DNA of 34,155 nt from Pseudoalteromonas sp. NBT06-2 (GCF_002276045.1 NZ_NQMR01000096.1:1-34155), one strand, 5' to 3'; shown: positions 7,782 to 16,847, counted from the first letter of the stretch. Translations and numbers: made by a program. Notes: generated by a model not told the origin, from the sequence alone.

Positions 7782-9494
7782 TTATACCAAACTGTTTCGA
7801 ATAGTGAGTACTTGATGGATATGATCCCAGCGTATTAATCCCATTATTTGCTTGTTGTCTAATTGGTTATAGATATAAACGGAACTACTGCGTTTATCTT
7901 TTAATATATCAAATACATCTGCAAGGGTGCATTGGCTACTGATAGCTTCAAGTTGACTATAATTAATGGGTATGGCGTTATCTGACATTAAACTTAAATC
8001 ATATTCGGCTAATCGATAGCCATTTTCTTCATCAAATAAGATCAATGGTGTTTGATTGTCTGGATCTGAAGTTACAGCATTAAGTGTTGCGTTTATTTGA
8101 TCTTTATCATCAGAATATAATAATTTGAAATTCTCGTCCATTTCAGACATAACACCGATTTTTTGCAATGCTTCAACTGCCGGTGAAACTTGGTAGGATA
8201 AACCTTGAAAATCTAATTGTTGTAAAAAAATTGAGCGATTACCAAAAAACTGTAGAGCACTTACATAAGCAGTGGTGATCACCACCATAGCAGGCACTGT
8301 AATATGAGAGCTTGATGTCATTTCCATAACAGCAACTAAAGCTGCAAGAGGTGCATGTAATGTCGCTGCAAATAAACCCGCCATTCCTAATACTGCATAA
8401 GTGCCAACAACATAAATATCTGGGCTTAGATAACTACCAAAATATGACATCAAGGTGCCAATTAAAACACCTAAACCAAATACCGAACCTATTATGCCCC
8501 CAGGAATTCCTAATCCTAAAATAAATAAGGTGGCAACGAGTTTTGCGATTAAAATAGTCAGTAATAATTGCATGTTTTCAGCAGAAATAACCGATAGATG
8601 AATTGCACTCATGCCTGAGCCCATAGCTTGAGGTACTAAAAATGAAACGAGACCCATGATTGCACCTGCTAAAAATAAGCGAGGAAACATGCTGATTCTT
8701 CTAAAAACCTTTATGACAAACATTAAGTTACGATTAAATGCGTAGGCAATCGCGCCTAATGTTAAACCACAAATAATTAAATAGGGGTAATGCCAAATAG
8801 GCAAAGGAGTTACATTTATTAAAGATAATTCATAAGTATTGCCAAAAACAAATTGTGTCGTAACTGCACCTGTAACAGCGGCTAAAATGATAGGCACAAA
8901 AATATGGATTTTATATTCTCTTAATACTACTTCCATAACAAAAATAACGGCTGCTAATGGTGTATTAAACGAAGCTGAAATTCCAGCAGCAACGCCACAT
9001 CCTGCTAAAGTACGCATAGAGTTATAGGGTAAATGCATTTTAGAGCCAATAAAACTCGCCCCTGCCGCACCTATATGAACAGAAGGGCCTTCACGGCCTA
9101 TGGTAAAGCCACTGATAAGTGCGATTGCCCCACCAAAAAATTGATTAAGAGTACTATTAAAAGGTATATTGCCATAATTTTGTTTGATACGATGAATTAT
9201 GAACGGCACACCTAAACGATAATGTTTATAACGAGATAAAATTGCAAAGATAAAAATTAGCAATGCGCCAAGAACAGGAATAAATAATCTGTATAAGTCA
9301 GGTAATTGAGTATAGTTATCCGTTTCAGGTAAAAAAAATGCTTGTACACCAATAATTAACAATCTAAATATAATAATTAATATAGCTGCAAATAAGCCCG
9401 CAACGATACCTAACAGACATAGCTGAGCAGACGTTTTAGGTTTAGACAAACTTTTTCTGAGCGCTTCAAGCGATGTATGTGTCAACTCAAACAA
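7782..9494 (-). CDS. clcA: CLC-family chloride channel or H+/Cl- exchanger
   Basis: A 570-residue CLC protein. The helix-F motif GREGPS is present, with gating glutamate Glu135, and Glu188 in IFVMEVVL corresponds to the internal proton glutamate of E. coli ClcA, so coupled Cl-/H+ exchange is plausible. The helix-N motif appears as GIPGGIIGSVFGLG. The helix-D selectivity motif GSGIP of E. coli ClcA is not kept: the matching place reads RLGVP (93-97). A C-terminal cytoplasmic part of about 140 residues ends in a CBS-like unit (CTLADVFDILKDKRSSSVYI, then IMGLIRWDHIHQVL). The hemL / clcA / erpA neighbourhood resembles that of E. coli. Possible roles are acid or chloride handling; the exact ion is inferred. 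Confidence 0.88.
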   Translation of the reverse strand: MFELTHTSLEALRKSLSKPKTSAQLCLLGIVAGLFAAILIIIFRLLIIGVQAFFLPETDNYTQLPDLYRLFIPVLGALLIFIFAILSRYKHYRLGVPFIIHRIKQNYGNIPFNSTLNQFFGGAIALISGFTIGREGPSVHIGAAGASFIGSKMHLPYNSMRTLAGCGVAAGISASFNTPLAAVIFVMEVVLREYKIHIFVPIILAAVTGAVTTQFVFGNTYELSLINVTPLPIWHYPYLIICGLTLGAIAYAFNRNLMFVIKVFRRISMFPRLFLAGAIMGLVSFLVPQAMGSGMSAIHLSVISAENMQLLLTILIAKLVATLFILGLGIPGGIIGSVFGLGVLIGTLMSYFGSYLSPDIYVVGTYAVLGMAGLFAATLHAPLAALVAVMEMTSSSHITVPAMVVITTAYVSALQFFGNRSIFLQQLDFQGLSYQVSPAVEALQKIGVMSEMDENFKLLYSDDKDQINATLNAVTSDPDNQTPLILFDEENGYRLAEYDLSLMSDNAIPINYSQLEAISSQCTLADVFDILKDKRSSSVYIYNQLDNKQIMGLIRWDHIHQVLTIRNSLV

Positions 9495-9610
9495 GGAAGA
9501 TACCTATAAAATATGAGTACCAAAAAAGTAACTGTAGTTTATCAGAAACTTAGTGAGTTTTCCTAAGGAATATATTTTAAATATGTAATAATTTAACACT
9601 ACTAAAATTG

Positions 9611-9616
9611 TATAAT
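9611..9616 (+). promoter_or_regulatory. Candidate -10 box for erpA
   Basis: A perfect TATAAT lies 88 bases upstream of the erpA start in the gap that separates it from the divergent clcA gene. No good -35 hexamer sits at the usual spacing, so this is a candidate only. Confidence 0.35.
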
Positions 9617-9703
9617 TTGAAATCAATCGACTATAAAAAATACTTGATTAAAACAGTCGGGTATTAGATAATTGTACGATATGAATTTATTTAAGTAAGA
9701 AGT

Positions 9704-10042
9704 ATGTCTGAGCAATTACCGATCCAATTCACGGAGAATGCAGCAAATAAAGTTAGGCAGCTAATCGAAGAAGAAGAGAATCCAGAATTAAAACTTCGTG
9801 TTTATGTTACGGGCGGAGGCTGTTCAGGGTTTCAATATGGTTTTACTTTTGATGAAAAAACGAATCCGGGTGACATGACTATTGAAAAAAATGGTGTGAT
9901 ACTTGTGATAGATCCTATGAGTATTCAATACTTAATCGACGGTACAGTTGATTATACCGAAGGTCTTGAAGGTTCTCGCTTTTTTGTGAATAATCCAAAT
10001 GCAACAGCAACATGTGGTTGTGGTTCATCATTTAGTGTTTAG
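9704..10042 (+). CDS. erpA: Iron-sulfur cluster insertion protein ErpA
   Basis: A-type carrier that delivers Fe-S clusters to target enzymes; in E. coli ErpA is essential for maturing isoprenoid-synthesis enzymes. The 112-residue length is normal for the family. The three cluster-binding cysteines are visible as Cys40 in GGGCSGFQYGF and Cys104/Cys106 in CGCGSSF. The sequence PIQFTENAANKVRQLIEEE is characteristic of the ErpA N-terminus rather than IscA. It is a single-gene unit closed by a strong terminator at 10067-10091, with the clcA gene divergent upstream as part of the conserved hemL / clcA / erpA neighbourhood. Confidence 0.96.
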   Translation: MSEQLPIQFTENAANKVRQLIEEEENPELKLRVYVTGGGCSGFQYGFTFDEKTNPGDMTIEKNGVILVIDPMSIQYLIDGTVDYTEGLEGSRFFVNNPNATATCGCGSSFSV

Positions 10043-10066
10043 TGAATAAATTTTAGAAATAAACTT

Positions 10067-10091
10067 AAAAACCGCGTTAGGCGGTTTTTTT
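10067..10091 (+). terminator. Rho-independent terminator after erpA
   Basis: Stem AAAACCGC / GCGGTTTT with a short GTTAG loop region, followed by a run of T. It separates erpA from the efflux operon. Confidence 0.9.
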
Positions 10092-10207
10092 GTTTCTGTC
10101 ATGTGGAATGTAAAGCTTGTTTACATTTTATTACTTACTTTGTATGTAGAAACTTCGTATGATTGGCAGATAATAATTATTAGCTTTAACCTAATTGGAG
10201 AGAAAGA

Positions 10208-11323
10208 ATGCTTAAATTTCATCGCATTCGTCAATTGTTAGATGAAAAACCGTTTATAATCGCATTGAGCATTAGTATCGGTATTGTACTTTGGATGTTA
10301 TCTGGCACTTCTTACTCGCAAGCTCCTGAAAAAAAATCAAATAAAACACAAAACCAAACCCCGTTAGCTAAAGTTAAAGTTGAATTGCTAAAAGCGCAAG
10401 ATATCTTTAAAACACTTACTTTATACGGAAAATCAGCACCCGATAAAATATCAACGATAAGTGCAAGAGAGCCTGGAGAAGTAAAAAAGATATTTGTTAA
10501 AGAAGGGCAGTTTGTAGAAAAAGGTACTGTTATTTTAGCTTTAGATCAATCTGACTTGAACGAAAGAATAGTATCGGCAAAATCGTTATTAGTGCAAAGA
10601 AAACTTGAATATCAAGGTTTTGTGAAGTTAAAACAAAAAGGCTTACAAGACGAAGTAAAGCTTTCTCGAAGTAAAGCGCAGTTAGAACAAGCAAAATCTG
10701 CTTTATCAAGTTTAAAATTAAGCTTATCTCACAGTGAAATTATAGCGCCATTTAGCGGTGTCATTAATCGACGTTTAGTTGAAATAGGTGCTTATGTTGG
10801 TCGCGGTGATCCAATATTGCAATTAGCCGATTTAGACCCTTTAGTTGTTCGTGCTGATGTAACCCAATCTGAAATTTTTGGTTTGAAGTTAGATCAAGAA
10901 GTAAAAGCCACTCTTATTAATCAAGAAACTTATACAGGTAATATCAGATATATCGCTTCAGTCGCTGATGATGATGTAAATACATTTAGAATAGAAGCAA
11001 AATTTTCAAATCCAGGAATGAAATTCAAAGCCGGATTTTCAACACAATTAGATATTGATTTTGAAGCAGTTAAAGCCATTCATATTAGTCCTGCATTTAT
11101 GGCACTGAATCCTGAGGGAAGTCTTGGCGTTAAAACATTAAATGATAAGAATGAAGTTGTGTTTTCTCCAGTCAATATTGTGAAGTCGACTGCTGAAGGA
11201 ATTTGGATGTCAGGCTTAGGTGATGAAGCAAAAATAATCACCTTAGGACAAGGTTTTGTAAGAATTGGTGATGTTGTTGAACCTATTTTTACAACTGATG
11301 ATTCGATTGCAAAAAAAGACTAA
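10208..11323 (+). CDS. RND efflux periplasmic adaptor (membrane fusion protein)
   Basis: A 371-residue HlyD/AcrA-type adaptor linking the RND pump encoded next to an outer-membrane channel. Residues 14-32 form an N-terminal membrane anchor without a lipobox cysteine. The lipoyl half-motifs flank a coiled-coil hairpin at about 117-160: REPGEVKKIFVKEGQFVEKG before it and HSEIIAPFSGVINRRLVEIG after it. Beta-barrel and membrane-proximal domains follow. GGAGAG lies just upstream of the ATG. The stop codon is 10 bases before the pump gene, so the two form one operon. No TolC-like gene is included, so the outer-membrane partner must be elsewhere. Confidence 0.92.
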   Translation: MLKFHRIRQLLDEKPFIIALSISIGIVLWMLSGTSYSQAPEKKSNKTQNQTPLAKVKVELLKAQDIFKTLTLYGKSAPDKISTISAREPGEVKKIFVKEGQFVEKGTVILALDQSDLNERIVSAKSLLVQRKLEYQGFVKLKQKGLQDEVKLSRSKAQLEQAKSALSSLKLSLSHSEIIAPFSGVINRRLVEIGAYVGRGDPILQLADLDPLVVRADVTQSEIFGLKLDQEVKATLINQETYTGNIRYIASVADDDVNTFRIEAKFSNPGMKFKAGFSTQLDIDFEAVKAIHISPAFMALNPEGSLGVKTLNDKNEVVFSPVNIVKSTAEGIWMSGLGDEAKIITLGQGFVRIGDVVEPIFTTDDSIAKKD

Positions 11324-11333
11324 GGCCGAATAA

Positions 11334-14300
11334 ATGAGAACAATAATTGACGGCGCATTAAATAAAACCAGAACGGTTTTATCTATTTTTGTATTATTAC
11401 TGATTGCTGGTTGGATGACTTATCAAAGTATTCCCAAAGAAGCTAACCCAGATGTAAATATTCCATTTATTTATGTTTCTATTGTACATGATGGTATTTC
11501 ACCAGAAGATGCTGAAAGATTACTGATCCGCCCAATGGAAGTCGAATTACGTGCGATACAAGGCGTAAAAGAAATGAAAGCTACGGCCAGTGAAGGTCAT
11601 GCATCAATCACATTAGAGTTTTTGGCAGGGCTAGCTACCAATGATTTATTAGCAGAAGTACGTGATAAAGTTTCATTAGCAAAAGCTAAATTACCGAGAG
11701 AATCTGAAGAGCCTGAAGTACATGAAGTACTAATGGAAGATCAACAACCGACAATTACACTTACGCTGTCAGGAAGTGTACCTGAACGCGGTTTATTAAC
11801 TATTGCGCGTAATTTAAAAGATGATATTGAAGGCATATCTAGTGTAATGGAAGTTGATATTGGTGGCGATCGTGAAGACATGGTTGAAATTATTGTTGAT
11901 CCACTACTCATGATTTCTTATGGTTTAGATCAAACTGATATTTATAACTTAATTAGTAGCAATAATAAATTGGTTGCTGCGGGTACTTTAGATACAGGCA
12001 AAGGCCGCTTTGCAATAAAAATTCCGTCAGTGTATGAAACAATTCAAGATGTGATGAAACAACCTGTAAAAGTGGTAGGTGATAAAGTTGTGCGTTTTAT
12101 GGATGTGGCACAAATTCGTCGCTCTTATAAAGACCCAAGTTCAATTGCACGTATTAATGGCGAGTCAGCAGTTGCTTTAGAAGTTAAAAAGCGCAGTGGT
12201 GAAAATATCATAGATACGGTTAATGAAGTTAAAAGCATTGTTAAAAAAGCAAAAAAACTTTGGCCTGAGCATATTAAAGTTAACTATACAGCTGATAGCT
12301 CTCAAGATGTAAAAGACATGCTTGCAGACTTACAAAATAATGTAATGTCAGCCGTTTTATTAGTGGTAATAGTGATAATCGCTATTTTAGGTAGTCGTTC
12401 TGCGTTTTTAGTGGGTATTGCTATCCCTGGTTCATTTTTAACGGGTATTTTAGTGTTATCTTTATTTGGCTTTACTGTCAATATCGTTGTTTTATTTGCC
12501 TTGATCATGGCTGTAGGTATGTTAGTTGACGGTGCTATTGTTGTTACTGAGTTTGCTGATCGCATGATGAGTGAAGGCATGCATAGGAAGCAAGCCTATG
12601 CTATGGCTGCAAAACGCATGGCATGGCCTATTATTGCATCAACAGCAACAACCTTAGCTGCATTTGTACCTCTCATATTTTGGCCAGGCATAATGGGCGA
12701 ATTTATGAAGTACTTACCTATTACCTTGATTGCAACTTTGAGTGCTTCTTTAGTAATGGCATTAATATTCGTCCCTGCTTTAGGAAGTTTAATCGGTAAA
12801 GTAAGATCAATTAAAGACGCTGAAAAAAAAGAATTAGTAGCTGCGGAAGAAGGTGATGTGACTCAATTACATGGCTTCAGTGGTAAGTATGTACGGGTAT
12901 TAGATAAAGCTATAACACGTCCTTGGTGGGTTTTATTTGGTGCCATTATCATTTCAATTTTAGTTTTTGTTGGATATAACGCTTCTAAGCTCGGGGTTGA
13001 ATTTTTCCCTGAAGTAGAGCCTAACGGCATTAACTTAAAGGTGCGCTCTTTTGGTGATCTATCAATATATGAAAAAGATACCATCATGAAAGGTATCGAA
13101 GGTCGGATATTATCAATTGAAGGTATTAAGACTATATACTCTCGTACTGGCGGTAAAGATTTAGTGGGTACAATTCGTTTAAATTTAGATGATTGGGATC
13201 AACGTTTACCTGCCGATGATATTATTGAGCAAGTCATTGCGCTGACAGAAAATATTGCAGGTGTTGAAGTTGAACTTCGTAAAGACGAAAATGGACCTGG
13301 CGGTGGTAAAGATTTATCTGTTGAATTAAGTTCTAAATACCCTGATGCTTTAAATAATGAAGCGAGACGTATTCGCCAAGCATTAGAAGCCGATGGGTCA
13401 TTTATGAATATAGACGATACCGCTTCAAAACAAGGTATAGAATGGCAGCTTAAAATTGATAGAAGTAATGCTGCGCGTTTTGGCGCTGATGCAACTATGT
13501 TAGGTGCTAATGTTCAGATGATAACTAATGGTTTAAAATTAGGCGAATATCGCCCTGATGATGTTGATGATGAAATTGATATCAGAGTACGTTTTCCTTA
13601 TGAAAAACGTGATTTAGGCCGCATTGAAACACTTCGTATTAAAACTATGCATGGTCAAATACCTGTTTCGCATTTTGTTACTAAGTCACCAGTGCAAAAA
13701 GTAGATACGATACGAAGAGTTGATAGTCATAGGGTTGTTACCGTTAATGCTGATATGAAGTCAGGTGAATTATTGAGCTTAGCTTTATCTCGATTACAAG
13801 AAAAGCTTAAAATGCAAGAAATGGACCCTAGAGTGAAATTAAAAGTACGGGGTGAAAATGAGGACCAAGGAGAGTCAGAGGTGTTTTTGAAAAATGCTTT
13901 AATGGTTGCTCTGTTTGTTATGGGTTTGATTTTAGTTACTCAGTTTAATAGTTTTTATCAGGCATTTTTAATTTTAAGTGCTGTTTTATTCTCTACGGTA
14001 GGCGTATTTTTAGGTTTACTCATATTGCAACAACCGTTTGGCATTGTAATGTCGGGTATCGGTGTTATTGCATTAGCGGGTATCGTTGTGAATAATAATA
14101 TTGTTTTAATTGATACCTACAACGTGCTTAGGGCTCAAGGCATGGTGGCTAGAGAAGCAATATTAAGAACTGGCGCTCAAAGGTTAAGACCTGTACTGCT
14201 TACAACTGTCACAACTATATTGGGCCTAATGCCTATGGTATTACAAATTAATATTGATTTCGTTAATCGCGAAGTAGCAGTGGGTGCTCCCTCTACACAA

Positions 14301-14441
14301 TGGTGGGTTCAGCTATCAACAGCTGTCGCGGGAGGCTTAGCCTTTGCAACGATATTAACTTTAGTACTCACGCCATGTTTGTTGATGATAAGAGCAAGGC
14401 GACAGGAAGTTAAAGTGTTCCACAAAGTTAATACTTTGTGA
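11334..14441 (+). CDS. RND-family efflux permease
   Basis: A 1035-residue inner-membrane pump of the RND superfamily (AcrB/acriflavine-resistance type) that would use the proton gradient to export hydrophobic compounds through the adaptor encoded upstream. It has the internal duplication: a first helix at about 12-32, helices 2-6 at about 337-490, and a matching set at about 854-1025, with two large periplasmic loops between. In helix 4 the AcrB Asp-Asp pair is replaced by Asp399-Gly400 (GMLVDGAIVVTE), and the helix-10 lysine position is Asn920 (GIVVNNNIVLID). The substrate is not predictable. AAGG upstream gives a modest binding site, so translation may be coupled to the adaptor gene. Confidence 0.93.
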   Translation: MRTIIDGALNKTRTVLSIFVLLLIAGWMTYQSIPKEANPDVNIPFIYVSIVHDGISPEDAERLLIRPMEVELRAIQGVKEMKATASEGHASITLEFLAGLATNDLLAEVRDKVSLAKAKLPRESEEPEVHEVLMEDQQPTITLTLSGSVPERGLLTIARNLKDDIEGISSVMEVDIGGDREDMVEIIVDPLLMISYGLDQTDIYNLISSNNKLVAAGTLDTGKGRFAIKIPSVYETIQDVMKQPVKVVGDKVVRFMDVAQIRRSYKDPSSIARINGESAVALEVKKRSGENIIDTVNEVKSIVKKAKKLWPEHIKVNYTADSSQDVKDMLADLQNNVMSAVLLVVIVIIAILGSRSAFLVGIAIPGSFLTGILVLSLFGFTVNIVVLFALIMAVGMLVDGAIVVTEFADRMMSEGMHRKQAYAMAAKRMAWPIIASTATTLAAFVPLIFWPGIMGEFMKYLPITLIATLSASLVMALIFVPALGSLIGKVRSIKDAEKKELVAAEEGDVTQLHGFSGKYVRVLDKAITRPWWVLFGAIIISILVFVGYNASKLGVEFFPEVEPNGINLKVRSFGDLSIYEKDTIMKGIEGRILSIEGIKTIYSRTGGKDLVGTIRLNLDDWDQRLPADDIIEQVIALTENIAGVEVELRKDENGPGGGKDLSVELSSKYPDALNNEARRIRQALEADGSFMNIDDTASKQGIEWQLKIDRSNAARFGADATMLGANVQMITNGLKLGEYRPDDVDDEIDIRVRFPYEKRDLGRIETLRIKTMHGQIPVSHFVTKSPVQKVDTIRRVDSHRVVTVNADMKSGELLSLALSRLQEKLKMQEMDPRVKLKVRGENEDQGESEVFLKNALMVALFVMGLILVTQFNSFYQAFLILSAVLFSTVGVFLGLLILQQPFGIVMSGIGVIALAGIVVNNNIVLIDTYNVLRAQGMVAREAILRTGAQRLRPVLLTTVTTILGLMPMVLQINIDFVNREVAVGAPSTQWWVQLSTAVAGGLAFATILTLVLTPCLLMIRARRQEVKVFHKVNTL

Positions 14442-14465
14442 AACTAAAGTAATCTAATTATTAGT

Positions 14466-14495
14466 TAAAAGCCACTTATATTAAGTGGCTTTTTA
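14466..14495. terminator. Bidirectional terminator between the efflux operon and the 57-residue ORF
   Basis: AAAAGCCACTTA and TAAGTGGCTTTTT form a strong stem with T-runs on both strands. It closes the efflux operon on the plus strand and the convergent small gene (14493-14666) on the minus strand, whose stop codon lies in the T-run. Confidence 0.85.
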
Positions 14496-14666
14496 TTGAT
14501 TTGTAACAAAAATCATTAAAGTAAAAAAACCTAATATAAAGCCACTAAAACCAAGTATGTATAAAAATCCTTTTTTGCCTTGTTTCAGGTCTAGATTATT
14601 TTGCTTTAAAAAAATGAACCATAAAAAACAAAGTACTATGGGAAGTAAAAACATTAATCGGATCAT
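14493..14666 (-). CDS. Small two-helix membrane protein, 57 residues
   Basis: A short open frame that reads MIRLMFLLPIVLCFLWFIFL for its first 20 residues, then a charged loop KQNNLDLKQGKKG, then a second hydrophobic helix (about 34-54) ending IFVTNQ. Two membrane helices joined by a short basic loop is a convincing pattern for a real small protein, and I have the impression that similar short proteins exist in related marine genera, though I cannot verify this. Its stop sits in the terminator shared with the efflux operon, giving a neat convergent arrangement. There is no strong ribosome binding site upstream. No function is known to me. Confidence 0.6.
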   Translation of the reverse strand: MIRLMFLLPIVLCFLWFIFLKQNNLDLKQGKKGFLYILGFSGFILGFFTLMIFVTNQ

Positions 14667-14830
14667 ATTTGTCTAATTATCACTATTTTCAATTATTTAA
14701 TAAAGAGTATAACAGTACTCATTAGAAAATCAGTTTTATGTGATTTAGACAAAAATAAAGATCATTCGTCGCATTTTATGTAATAGAAGGTGATTAAAGG
14801 TTAGTATTATTTAATGATTAATTTAGACCT

Positions 14831-14869
14831 ATATTAGGTAAACTCGTAAAAAACGGCTATACCTAATAT
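14831..14869. promoter_or_regulatory. Inverted repeat in the leader of the small XRE gene
   Basis: ATATTAGGTA (14831-14840) and TACCTAATAT (14860-14869) are perfect 10-base inverted copies with a 19-base spacer. This could be an operator, possibly for the XRE protein encoded downstream, or the first stem of a structured leader RNA that ends at the hairpin at 14949. Confidence 0.45.
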
Positions 14870-14948
14870 ATAGCTTGTGCTTTAATGGGGTCAAATCAAT
14901 TCTTACGCTTTAAAACTTAAGAGTTTTGAACCTTAGTATTGAGTATCA

Positions 14949-14972
14949 TGGGAGGGGCACTCCCACTTTTTT
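14949..14972 (+). terminator. Terminator or attenuator just upstream of the XRE gene
   Basis: TGGGAG (14949-14954) pairs with CTCCCA (14960-14965) and is followed by CTTTTTT, the form of an intrinsic terminator. It lies only about 35 bases before the XRE start codon and no gene ends on this strand nearby except the efflux operon, which already has its own terminator at 14466. It therefore either ends an unannotated small RNA or attenuates transcription into the regulator gene. Confidence 0.6.
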
Positions 14973-15006
14973 AATATAAAAATAACATCTAGTAGGAGAT
15001 GCTTTT

Positions 15007-15246
15007 ATGATGGGAAAAACAGTTTCATCTGATGAAAATAGTAGACTAACGTCTTGGCTTAAAGAGAAACGTCAAGAGAAAGGTCATACAATGAGAAGCC
15101 TAGCACAAATCATAGGTACACCTCATTCATTCATCGGTAAAATTGAAAACCAAGAACGCCGTTTAGACGTTGTTGAGTTCGTTCGTTACTGTAACGCGTT
15201 GGAAGTAGATCCAACTGAAGGCTTAGCTTTATTAGACGTTGAATAG
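15007..15246 (+). CDS. Small XRE-family (Cro/C1-type) transcriptional regulator
   Basis: A 79-residue protein that is essentially one Cro/C1-type helix-turn-helix domain (about residues 13-70): WLKEKRQEKGHTMRSLAQII, with the recognition helix around TPHSFIGKIENQERRLD, and a VDPTEGLALL end. There is no ligand or dimerisation domain beyond this. AGGAGA lies eight bases before the first of two tandem ATG codons. The gene is alone, without a toxin or restriction partner next to it, and runs convergently toward the ampG-like gene. Targets are unknown; the inverted repeat at 14831-14869 is a candidate self-operator. Confidence 0.85.
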   Translation: MMGKTVSSDENSRLTSWLKEKRQEKGHTMRSLAQIIGTPHSFIGKIENQERRLDVVEFVRYCNALEVDPTEGLALLDVE

Positions 15247-15359
15247 CTTTCGTATAAATGATATTCATCATCTAAAACATATAAGATGCAAGGAAGCATT
15301 TTATAATCTTCTAACTTCTATCCATTTTACAGCTTTTTAAATTCACCAATTACTTAACA

Positions 15360-16736
15360 CTATTTTTTATGAAAGTTATTTTCTAATTTGTATAAATGAT
15401 GCCTGATCAGGTATAAGAAAATCAATGATGGAATCACCATAACAGCCGTTAAAACAAAAAATAAAGCCCAGTTACCGTCTAACCAGTCGACTAATATGCC
15501 ACTTGAAGATGAGAGTAAGGTTCTGGCAAAGTTGCCTAATGAAGCCAGCAGAGCGTATTGTGCAGCAGTAAAATTGCGATTACAGAGCATAGATAAAAAT
15601 GCCACCATAGCCACAAGAGACCAAGCTGAAGTAAAACCATCTACCACTACCGTTAATGCATACATCCATTCTACAGGACCCACTAGCGCTATTACAGCAA
15701 ATAATAGGTTTGATAGCGCCATAGCAATACCGCTAATCAATAACCCTTTTACAATACCGTATTTATGATTAAACAAACTACCTAGAAATGCAAAAACGAT
15801 AGTAATAATACCCGTACCAAATTTAGAATAAGTGCCTATTTGAGTATTAGTAAAACCAACTTCTTTATAAAAAACGATAGACATACGTCCTAAAAATGCT
15901 TCACCAATTTTAAATAGGAATATAAATGCAAGTATGGCTAATGCTGCTTTAACACCGTTACGTTTAAAAAATTCTGAAAAGGGCGCAACAAGCGTCACTA
16001 ACAGCCAGCTAGTGATTTTGGCTGAAAAAGTATTCTGATTATTAGTAAATAATGTTTTTTGATACTGAGATTGTAATTTGGATTGGACTTGATCTCGATT
16101 TGAATCAGGCTCTTTTACCCAAAATACACATAAACTTAAACACAACATCATGGCTGCTAAAAGAATATAAACTTGATTCCAACCCCAGCCAGGAAAATCA
16201 GCAAAAAAGAAAGGAACCGTACCTAGTAATGCATAGCCTGACCACCAACCTGATGTCGCCATTGCGGCAGCTGCTGTTGCTTTGTGGCTTTCATTTTCTG
16301 CTAAGGTGTCAATACGAAAAGCATCGATAGAAATGTCTTGTGTGGCTGATGCAATCGCAATCACAATTGAAAAAATAGCAACAAGTTTTAGGTTTGAACT
16401 TATATCTACAGTAGATAATAAAAATGTCGCTGCGATAATGAAAAACTGAGTGAATAAAATCCAACTACGTCTTAAACCCAATAACTTATGTAATATAGGT
16501 AATTTAACCCTATCAACTAAGGGGGACCATAAAAAGTTGATCGAATAAGCGCCAAAAACTAAGCCAAAAAGGCCAATTGTACTTCGAGAAAGTCCTTCAT
16601 CTTTTAACCAAGCAGACAGTACAGAACCAATTAACACCCAAGGAAAACCACTGGCCATGCCAAAAATAAAAATACTTATTAAACGTTTATCATTAAAATA
16701 GCTTAAGTATTCTTTCATTGAGATATCAGTGGTCAT
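15360..16736 (-). CDS. ampG: AmpG-like major facilitator permease
   Basis: A 458-residue major facilitator protein with about 12 membrane helices and the AmpG/PAT-family pattern: GFPWVLIGSVLSAWLKDEGL near the N-terminus, LWSPLVDRV after helix 2, and SATQDISIDAFRID in helix 4-5. AmpG imports anhydromuropeptides released during cell-wall turnover for recycling. The order yajG - (cyclophilin) - ampG, with bolA nearby, parallels bolA-yajG-ampG of E. coli and supports the name. Upstream, a 41-base TTA microsatellite (16752-16792) occupies the leader. The ribosome binding site is weak (TAAGAA about 5 bases before ATG). Confidence 0.85.
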   Translation of the reverse strand: MTTDISMKEYLSYFNDKRLISIFIFGMASGFPWVLIGSVLSAWLKDEGLSRSTIGLFGLVFGAYSINFLWSPLVDRVKLPILHKLLGLRRSWILFTQFFIIAATFLLSTVDISSNLKLVAIFSIVIAIASATQDISIDAFRIDTLAENESHKATAAAAMATSGWWSGYALLGTVPFFFADFPGWGWNQVYILLAAMMLCLSLCVFWVKEPDSNRDQVQSKLQSQYQKTLFTNNQNTFSAKITSWLLVTLVAPFSEFFKRNGVKAALAILAFIFLFKIGEAFLGRMSIVFYKEVGFTNTQIGTYSKFGTGIITIVFAFLGSLFNHKYGIVKGLLISGIAMALSNLLFAVIALVGPVEWMYALTVVVDGFTSAWSLVAMVAFLSMLCNRNFTAAQYALLASLGNFARTLLSSSSGILVDWLDGNWALFFVLTAVMVIPSLIFLYLIRHHLYKLENNFHKK

Positions 16737-16751
16737 ATATAATTCTTATTC

Positions 16752-16792
<41 letters not shown>

Positions 16793-16847
16793 GGTTTGAA
16801 ACGCCCAAAATTTGGGAGTGATACTTTAAAATATAGGATAGTTAACT

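Noticed and set aside
12302..12580. Open frame on the minus strand inside the RND permease gene
   Set aside because: Low-complexity threonine/asparagine/isoleucine-rich translation antisense to strongly coding helix 2-4 sequence; a shadow of the real gene.
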